18,035 nt of DNA from Candidatus Thiodiazotropha sp. (ex Gloverina cf. vestifex). GTDB lineage: Bacteria; Pseudomonadota; Gammaproteobacteria; Chromatiales; Chromatiaceae. Numbering within the stretch: position 1 is the stretch's first letter; each line of letters begins with the position of its first letter. A model generated the notes under the pieces. The model was not told where the DNA came from. It saw only the letters and a program-made list of their open reading frames with translations, and searched no databases. The DNA lies in contig JAHXHT010000019.1 of NCBI GenBank assembly GCA_025656435.1, positions 1-18,035 on the forward strand, read 5' to 3'. Shown here one piece after another: positions 13,773 to 18,035 of the stretch. Both the position numbers and the translations under genes were made by a program.

Positions 13773-15194
13773 GTGTCCGCTATCTATATCTCCGCTGCAC
13801 ATAAATCATCCGGCAAGACCACGATTTCGATAGGTCTCGCCAGAGTATTGCGTGATCGTGGCATCTCTCTGCAGACCTTCAAAAAGGGTCCGGATTACAT
13901 CGATCCACTCTGGCTCACGGCTGCCTCCGGTGATTCCTGTTACAACCTCGATTTCTATACCCAGAGCAGAGAGGAGATAGAGACCTGTTTTGCATCCCGT
14001 ATGCAGGGGAAGGAAATGGCCCTCATAGAGGGAAATAAAGGACTCTATGATGGGATTGATATTGAGGGCTCCAATAGTAATGCGGCCATGGCAGCGTTTC
14101 TCTCCACGGCAGTTATTCTGGTGATTAACTGCCGTGGTATGACCCGTGGCATCGCACCCTTGTTGCTGGGTTATCAAACTTTCGATCACCGGATAGAGAT
14201 CGCTGGCGTGATTCTCAATCAAATAGGTGGGAGCCGCCATGAGTCAAAGTTACGCGAGGTAGTCGAGTACTATACCGATATACCCGTATTGGGCGCCGTT
14301 CAGGCAGACGACAAGCTGCAGATCGATGAGCGCCATCTCGGACTGATGCCCAGTAATGAAGCCGAGAAATCCGAATCTATCATCAGCTATTTGGCTGACA
14401 CCATTCGGCACTCTGTGGATGTTGAGCATATCCTGCAAATTGCGGGAAAAGTACCGCTTCCTACCCGGACACCTCCACAAAATACGCTGGATTCTTCATC
14501 GGTCGAAACCGTGAGGATTGGTTTTGCCAAGGATCGGGCCTTTGGCTTTTATTATCCGGATGACTTGGAGAGAATGCGGCGGCTGGGTGTCACTTTGATC
14601 CCTTTTGATACGCTAAGTGATGAGTATCTTCCTGAAATTGATGGGATATTTCTTGGGGGTGGATTCCCTGAGACGGCCATGGACGCACTCGAGTCCAATC
14701 ACGCCATGCAACAGGCAATCGCAGATTTTATCGAAATGGGTGGCCCGGTTTATGCTGAGTGCGGTGGTCTCATGTACCTCACTCGAAGTCTGTCCTGGCA
14801 AGGGAAAAAATGTAGAATGACGGGGATTATTCCTGCAGATACGGTGATGCATGACAAACCCCAGGGTAGGGGGTATGTTCAACTTAGGGACAGAGGGACG
14901 GGTCCATGGCCGACATCGTCCAATCCGTCGACTGCAGGTGTACTTAATGCCCATGAGTTTCACTACTCATCCCTTACCGGGCTGTCGACAAATGAGGCTG
15001 ACTTTGCCTATGAGGTCCTCAGGGGTACGGGTATCGATGGGAAGAATGACGGTTACGTCTACAAGAATCTATTGGCCAGTTATACGCATATGCGAAACGT
15101 GGGTGGCAACGACTGGGTAGAACGCTTCATAAGTCATGTTCGTTCGTGCAGATCGGCGCTATCAGATAGAAAAAATAAGGTGACAGATGTTTAA
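13773..15194 (+). CDS. dsrN: DsrN, siroheme amidase (CobB/CbiA-like glutamine amidotransferase)
   Basis: A 473-residue protein homologous to cobyrinic acid a,c-diamide synthase; in the dsr system it amidates siroheme for DsrAB. The N-terminal ATP-binding domain shows SAAHKSSGKTT and KKGPDYIDPLW. The C-terminal class I glutaminase-like domain shows FLGGGFPET, the nucleophile Cys330 in YAECGGLMYL, and a HEFHYS histidine region. The GTG at 13773 is preferred because GAAGG lies seven bases upstream and related proteins start close to the SAAHKSSGKTT motif; an ATG at 13746 would add nine residues. The 3' end overlaps dsrR by 8 bases. It lies just after a strong terminator. Confidence 0.95.
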   Translation: MSAIYISAAHKSSGKTTISIGLARVLRDRGISLQTFKKGPDYIDPLWLTAASGDSCYNLDFYTQSREEIETCFASRMQGKEMALIEGNKGLYDGIDIEGSNSNAAMAAFLSTAVILVINCRGMTRGIAPLLLGYQTFDHRIEIAGVILNQIGGSRHESKLREVVEYYTDIPVLGAVQADDKLQIDERHLGLMPSNEAEKSESIISYLADTIRHSVDVEHILQIAGKVPLPTRTPPQNTLDSSSVETVRIGFAKDRAFGFYYPDDLERMRRLGVTLIPFDTLSDEYLPEIDGIFLGGGFPETAMDALESNHAMQQAIADFIEMGGPVYAECGGLMYLTRSLSWQGKKCRMTGIIPADTVMHDKPQGRGYVQLRDRGTGPWPTSSNPSTAGVLNAHEFHYSSLTGLSTNEADFAYEVLRGTGIDGKNDGYVYKNLLASYTHMRNVGGNDWVERFISHVRSCRSALSDRKNKVTDV

Positions 15195-15507
15195 GATAAC
15201 ACCTCGAGCAGCAGAACAGATTCAGCAGGCCGCCAAGCAGGGCGGTACGGAAGGCATGGCATTGCGCTTTGCGGCCCAACAGAAAGAGGATGGCAGCTTC
15301 GACTATCTCATGGGATTCGACGATGCCAAGGATGATGATATTCAGTTTGATTGTGAAGGGGTCAGCGTCATCATGGAGCCCGAACACTTCTCCTTGCTGG
15401 ATGAGGCCACCATGGATTTCGCTGAATTGGACGATGGTGAAAGCCAATTCATCTTTCTGAATCCGAAAGACAGCAACTACTCGCCCGTCAAAGAACCCAT
15501 ACAGTAA
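15187..15507 (+). CDS. dsrR: DsrR, IscA-like protein lacking the Fe-S cysteines
   Basis: A 106-residue protein of the A-type carrier (IscA/HesB) fold, as shown by the MFKITPRAAEQIQQAA start and the MGFDDAKDDD and FIFLNP segments. The three cysteines that bind Fe-S in IscA are missing; its only cysteine is Cys56 (FDCEG), at a different place. This is the known state of A. vinosum DsrR, which affects dsr expression post-transcriptionally and does not bind clusters. The ATG lies inside dsrN (ATGTTTAA overlaps its TAA), with AAGGTGA as ribosome binding site, so translational coupling is likely. Confidence 0.95.
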   Translation: MFKITPRAAEQIQQAAKQGGTEGMALRFAAQQKEDGSFDYLMGFDDAKDDDIQFDCEGVSVIMEPEHFSLLDEATMDFAELDDGESQFIFLNPKDSNYSPVKEPIQ

Positions 15508-15568
15508 ACAGGTTTCAATCAAACGACTGGCACAGTTTCTCTTCCGTACGTTCATCTGAAGCCCTGCC

Positions 15569-16678
15569 ATGACCATGGATCTATCCAGTGAAGATGCCCT
15601 GCGCTTGAATGTTCTGTTGGCCAACAGTCCACAGGCCATCCGTATCGATGAGTCCTCCATGACACTTTATGGCCTTTCCGAAAAGGGTGAAGCCAAGGTT
15701 TCGCTCAGTCCCAACTGCCGGGATGACCTCTATCTGAGAAAAGTTCGTGAGGTGCTTTCCGGTCACGTGCTGGGTTCTCCCGGGGGTTACCCCATCTATC
15801 TCAAACGCTGGAACCGTATGGGCCAGACCCGTGACGAGAGCCTGGAGCAGTTGCTGCTTCTGGGAGAGCCGGAGGCGGTAGTGGCGGTCACCAGCGCCAG
15901 GGGGCTGAGCGACGAGTTGGCAAGGCGTGCCTGGTGGACCCGGCAGGATCCGGACAATGCCCGGCGCATGCTCACCATATCTGCCGTTGTCGAGGGAGAA
16001 ATGGGGTCCGAGCTGGCCCGGTTTCTTATCGAATACCTGCCCTTTGAAACCGAGCCCCAGTTGATCATAGAGAGCCTGCAGCTATCCCTACAACCCGGAC
16101 TGCTCAGTGATGAGGAGCAGACAGCACTCTGGAAACGCTGCCAGCGCAAACCGACCTACTATCTGGGCTTTCTCAGCAGTATGCCTGATGCACTACCAGG
16201 CGCCTCCGAGGAAAAAAACCTGAGTAACATCGAGCGGGCTGGAGCTGAACAACTGGTGCAAGAGGGTAACGTCTTCGCCAGCCAGCTTCTGAGGATCTGT
16301 AGTCCCGAGGGGCAGCGTTTTCTCTCCACCGTATTGCAGGTAATGGAGAAACCGGCCAATCAGGATGTGGTGACCGTGCTGCTGGATATTCTGCGTGACT
16401 ACTTCAGTTTACTCAGGCCGTCCGGCAATCCCGACCTTGATCTGGAAGCGTTGACGGAACAGGTTCAGCAGAGCAACAATCTGCAACTTGCGGACAGCCT
16501 GAAAGCCTTGCCGGAAAGAGAGAAGGAGTTTCATTCACTCTATCTTTTATCCGGTGTCGGCTATGGGATTGTCAGACCTGTGTTCAGTAAGAGTGACGCC
16601 ATTGGCAGCTTGATGCGGAAAAAGCTCGAGCCTGTTTTCGACCCACTGAGAGAAGTCATCAACGACCTGATTGGTTGA
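15569..16678 (+). CDS. dsrS: DsrS, conserved cytoplasmic protein of the dsr operon
   Basis: A 369-residue soluble protein assigned to DsrS by position after dsrR and by its opening MDLSSEDALRLNVLLANSPQAIR-like segment, which matches remembered A. vinosum DsrS. It is helix-rich, with no signal peptide, membrane segment or metal motif that I can see. In A. vinosum DsrS is required for full sulfur oxidation and acts on dsr gene expression at the post-transcriptional level. The ribosome binding site is weak; ATG codons at 15569 and 15575 are both possible, the latter giving an MDLS start. The gap to dsrR is 61 bases. It converges with the next gene, with 6 bases between the stops. Confidence 0.9.
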   Translation: MTMDLSSEDALRLNVLLANSPQAIRIDESSMTLYGLSEKGEAKVSLSPNCRDDLYLRKVREVLSGHVLGSPGGYPIYLKRWNRMGQTRDESLEQLLLLGEPEAVVAVTSARGLSDELARRAWWTRQDPDNARRMLTISAVVEGEMGSELARFLIEYLPFETEPQLIIESLQLSLQPGLLSDEEQTALWKRCQRKPTYYLGFLSSMPDALPGASEEKNLSNIERAGAEQLVQEGNVFASQLLRICSPEGQRFLSTVLQVMEKPANQDVVTVLLDILRDYFSLLRPSGNPDLDLEALTEQVQQSNNLQLADSLKALPEREKEFHSLYLLSGVGYGIVRPVFSKSDAIGSLMRKKLEPVFDPLREVINDLIG

Positions 16679-16687
16679 AGCGCTTCA
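16676..16687. repeat. 12-base perfect palindrome covering two convergent stop codons
   Basis: TGAAGCGCTTCA reads the same on both strands; it contains the dsrS TGA on the plus strand and the TGA of the convergent gene on the minus strand. It cannot form a hairpin without opening central pairs and has no T-run, so terminator activity is doubtful. Confidence 0.5.
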
Positions 16688-17146
16688 GGTCTCCCGCTTA
16701 CCCCGATGCCGCCCCTGATAGGCAGCGACCTGTTTGATCAGTAGCTGATAGGGCAGGTTCTCCAGACCCTTGAAAAGCTGCTTGGCCTGGCTGATCAATC
16801 CATGGACATCTTCGACGCATTCAGGTGAGGAGTCACTCTCGGGATGGACTGCCAGGTAGAGTCCCCGCAAGCCACCGACCTGTAGGCGCATCGCTTTACC
16901 ATGGGGCAGCACTTCCTTGTCGTTATTCGATTTCAAGGCAAAGCGTGCCTGCTTGCGCAAGGTCTCCAACAACTCGATACATTGCTCCTGGGCTTCGTCG
17001 GAGACGCAGTGCACCCCTTCGCGTTCCGCGATGCAGATCTTCTTGGCCTGGGAGCAGCCACAGTGCCGTGAGAGCAGGCTTTTTTCATAGACACAAGAGC
17101 GCTCATTAATCTCGCGGTAGGTCTTGCGGAAGGCGTCCTGATCCAT
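16685..17146 (-). CDS. Cysteine-rich conserved protein of unknown function
   Basis: A 153-residue protein with six cysteines among its first 56 residues (18, 29, 31, 38, 47 and 56; the core reads RHCGCSQAKKICIA) and one near the C-terminus. The spacing suggests metal or Fe-S binding, or redox activity, but it matches no motif that I can name. The remainder is helical and basic, ending HRGKRET. The ATG lies 5 bases after the hslR stop, so it is co-transcribed with hslR and grxC; an AAGGGCG overlapping the hslR end may serve as ribosome binding site. Function unknown. Confidence 0.85.
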   Translation of the reverse strand: MDQDAFRKTYREINERSCVYEKSLLSRHCGCSQAKKICIAEREGVHCVSDEAQEQCIELLETLRKQARFALKSNNDKEVLPHGKAMRLQVGGLRGLYLAVHPESDSSPECVEDVHGLISQAKQLFKGLENLPYQLLIKQVAAYQGRHRGKRET

Positions 17147-17151
17147 TGCTT

Positions 17152-17550
17152 TTATTCGCCCTTGCTGATGAACCGGTGGATTAGTCGCCGATCCTTCTTG
17201 TTTATCTTGCCCCGAATTGGCTTTGGATTCTGCAGGCGCTCCAGGCGTCTGGCCTCGTTCATTTTTTCCCGACGTTCCATGCTTTCAGGTGTCTCTTCAT
17301 AGAAGCCGCGTGCCTCAACTGCTGGCCGGCGTTTGCTGGCCAGTACGCGTACTTCGATATCGTACTCGGCAGCGCCGGTGTGGATGCGCAAGTGTGAACC
17401 CACCTTAACCTCTTTGCCCGGTTTGGTGCGCTGTCCGTTGAGATGAACCTTGCCACCGTTGATGGCCTCTGTGGCGATCTGCCGGGTCTTAAAGAAACGG
17501 GCAGCCCAGAGCCATTTATCCAGCCTGACCTTTTCCAACGCCACCGTCAT
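17152..17550 (-). CDS. hslR: Hsp15-like S4-domain RNA-binding protein
   Basis: A 132-residue protein of the HslR/Hsp15 family. The S4 RNA-binding motif is clear at residues 8-45 (VRLDKWLWAARFFKTRQIA followed by GGKVHLNGQRTKPG). The C-terminal half is strongly basic and ends in a KKDRRLIHRF-type tail. In E. coli Hsp15 is a heat-shock protein that binds 50S subunits carrying a stalled nascent chain; the same role is inferred here. The gene starts 9 bases after grxC; a GAGGAG formed by the last codons of grxC lies 12 bases from the ATG, a rather long spacing. Confidence 0.95.
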   Translation of the reverse strand: MTVALEKVRLDKWLWAARFFKTRQIATEAINGGKVHLNGQRTKPGKEVKVGSHLRIHTGAAEYDIEVRVLASKRRPAVEARGFYEETPESMERREKMNEARRLERLQNPKPIRGKINKKDRRLIHRFISKGE

Positions 17551-17559
17551 GGTGTCTGA

Positions 17560-17823
17560 CTACTCCTCTTCGAGTTTCAGCAGCTGGTTAAGTCGCCCCG
17601 ACATCTCCAGGGAAGCCAGGTCGTCATAGCCACCGACATGGAAGTCGTCGATGAAAATCTGCGGCACTGTATGGCGGTTACTGCGTTGCATCATCTCCTG
17701 CATGACCTCCTGATTGTGATCGATACGAATCTCTTCAAAGCTGACACCCTTGTTATCGAGCAGATATTTGGCGCGCACGCAGTAGGGGCAGATAGCGGTG
17801 CTGTACATGACCACATGAGGCAT
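17560..17823 (-). CDS. grxC: Glutaredoxin 3 (GrxC)
   Basis: An 87-residue dithiol glutaredoxin with the CPYC active site at Cys12-Cys15, the TVPQIFIDD cis-proline segment and the GGYDDL glutathione-binding motif. It reduces disulfides or glutathionylated proteins in the cytoplasm. The ATG at 17823 is chosen because GAAGGAATG lies directly upstream and it gives the standard MPHVVMYST start; an 11-residue longer frame exists without support. It is the first gene of a leftward group with hslR and the cysteine-rich gene. Confidence 0.96.
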   Translation of the reverse strand: MPHVVMYSTAICPYCVRAKYLLDNKGVSFEEIRIDHNQEVMQEMMQRSNRHTVPQIFIDDFHVGGYDDLASLEMSGRLNQLLKLEEE

Positions 17824-17913
17824 AAAACATTCCTTCAAAAGACTATAGGCAGTCATTATTAGACTAACTGCTTGTAAACGATAAAAAATATTATTCTCTG
17901 AATGTGAACTATC

Positions 17914-18033
17914 CTAGCAGCAGAGTAGGCCAACTTCCACGTTGTCATCCGCTGATCGCCATGGAAGGCTGAAAGCCGAGGCGATTAGTCCCCGATAGGC
18001 GTAGGCGCGGTTGTATGGCCGTAATTGCGACCG
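17914..18033 (-). other. Right-edge stretch: open minus-strand frame running off the window, no recognised gene
   Basis: A minus-strand frame stays open from the window edge to a TAG at 17914-17916 (39 codons, ending in a VEVGLLCC-like tail). A second minus-strand frame is also open from the edge to a stop near 17945. This could be the tail of a gene beginning outside the window or a non-coding repeat. The 90 bases between it and grxC are AT-rich and probably contain the grxC promoter, which I could not place exactly. Confidence 0.2.
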
Positions 18034-18035
18034 TT

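Noticed and set aside
2873..16678. Sulfate-reduction (reductive) dsr system
   Set aside because: dsrEFH, dsrL, the A. vinosum gene order and gammaproteobacterial neighbours indicate the oxidative version; dsrD is absent from the window.

Overview
This window carries a complete reverse-type dissimilatory sulfite reductase (rDsr) locus of a sulfur-oxidising gammaproteobacterium. The gene order dsrA-B-E-F-H-C-M-K-L-J-O-P-N-R-S is the one known from Allochromatium vinosum. The presence of dsrEFH and dsrL, together with gammaproteobacterial hslR and grxC genes, points to a sulfur oxidiser rather than a sulfate reducer. A chemolithotroph of the Sedimenticola/Thiodiazotropha type or a purple sulfur bacterium would fit; the exact genus is inference. 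No transposase, integrase, tRNA, rRNA or CRISPR array was seen.

Layout. Positions 1-258 hold an unrecognised reading frame open to the left edge. At 259-362 lies a palindrome-rich spacer. Positions 363-2364 carry four leftward genes. In transcription order these are a small ORF, an unrecognised helical protein, a Cas6/Cmx6-like RAMP protein without CRISPR neighbours, and a DsrC paralogue that lacks both functional cysteines. About 0.5 kb of AT-rich divergent intergenic DNA follows, with short dyads and a possible 29-codon ORF. The dsr genes run rightward from 2873 to 16678, interrupted by a strong intrinsic terminator between dsrP and dsrN. From 17823 back to 16685 a leftward group of grxC, hslR and a cysteine-rich unknown protein converges on dsrS. 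The last 180 bases hold no recognised gene.

How the genes work together (established for the A. vinosum system). DsrEFH passes sulfur to DsrC. DsrAB, a siroheme and Fe-S enzyme, oxidises the reduced sulfur to sulfite with DsrL as the NAD(P)H-linked iron-sulfur flavoprotein partner. The membrane complex DsrMKJOP handles electrons and the DsrC trisulfide/disulfide cycle. DsrN amidates siroheme; DsrR and DsrS are needed for efficient expression or maturation. All key residues checked here are present (DsrE Cys78, DsrH Cys20, DsrC Cys98 and Cys109, three CXXCH motifs in DsrJ), so the pathway looks intact.

The least explained part is the leftward cluster facing dsrA, where a Cas6-family protein and a cysteine-less DsrC homologue appear to share a transcription unit. 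A regulatory or RNA-processing module tied to the dsr operon is a speculative but testable idea. Several strong hairpins inside the dsr transcript (after dsrA, after dsrC, after dsrP) suggest post-transcriptional tuning of gene dosage.
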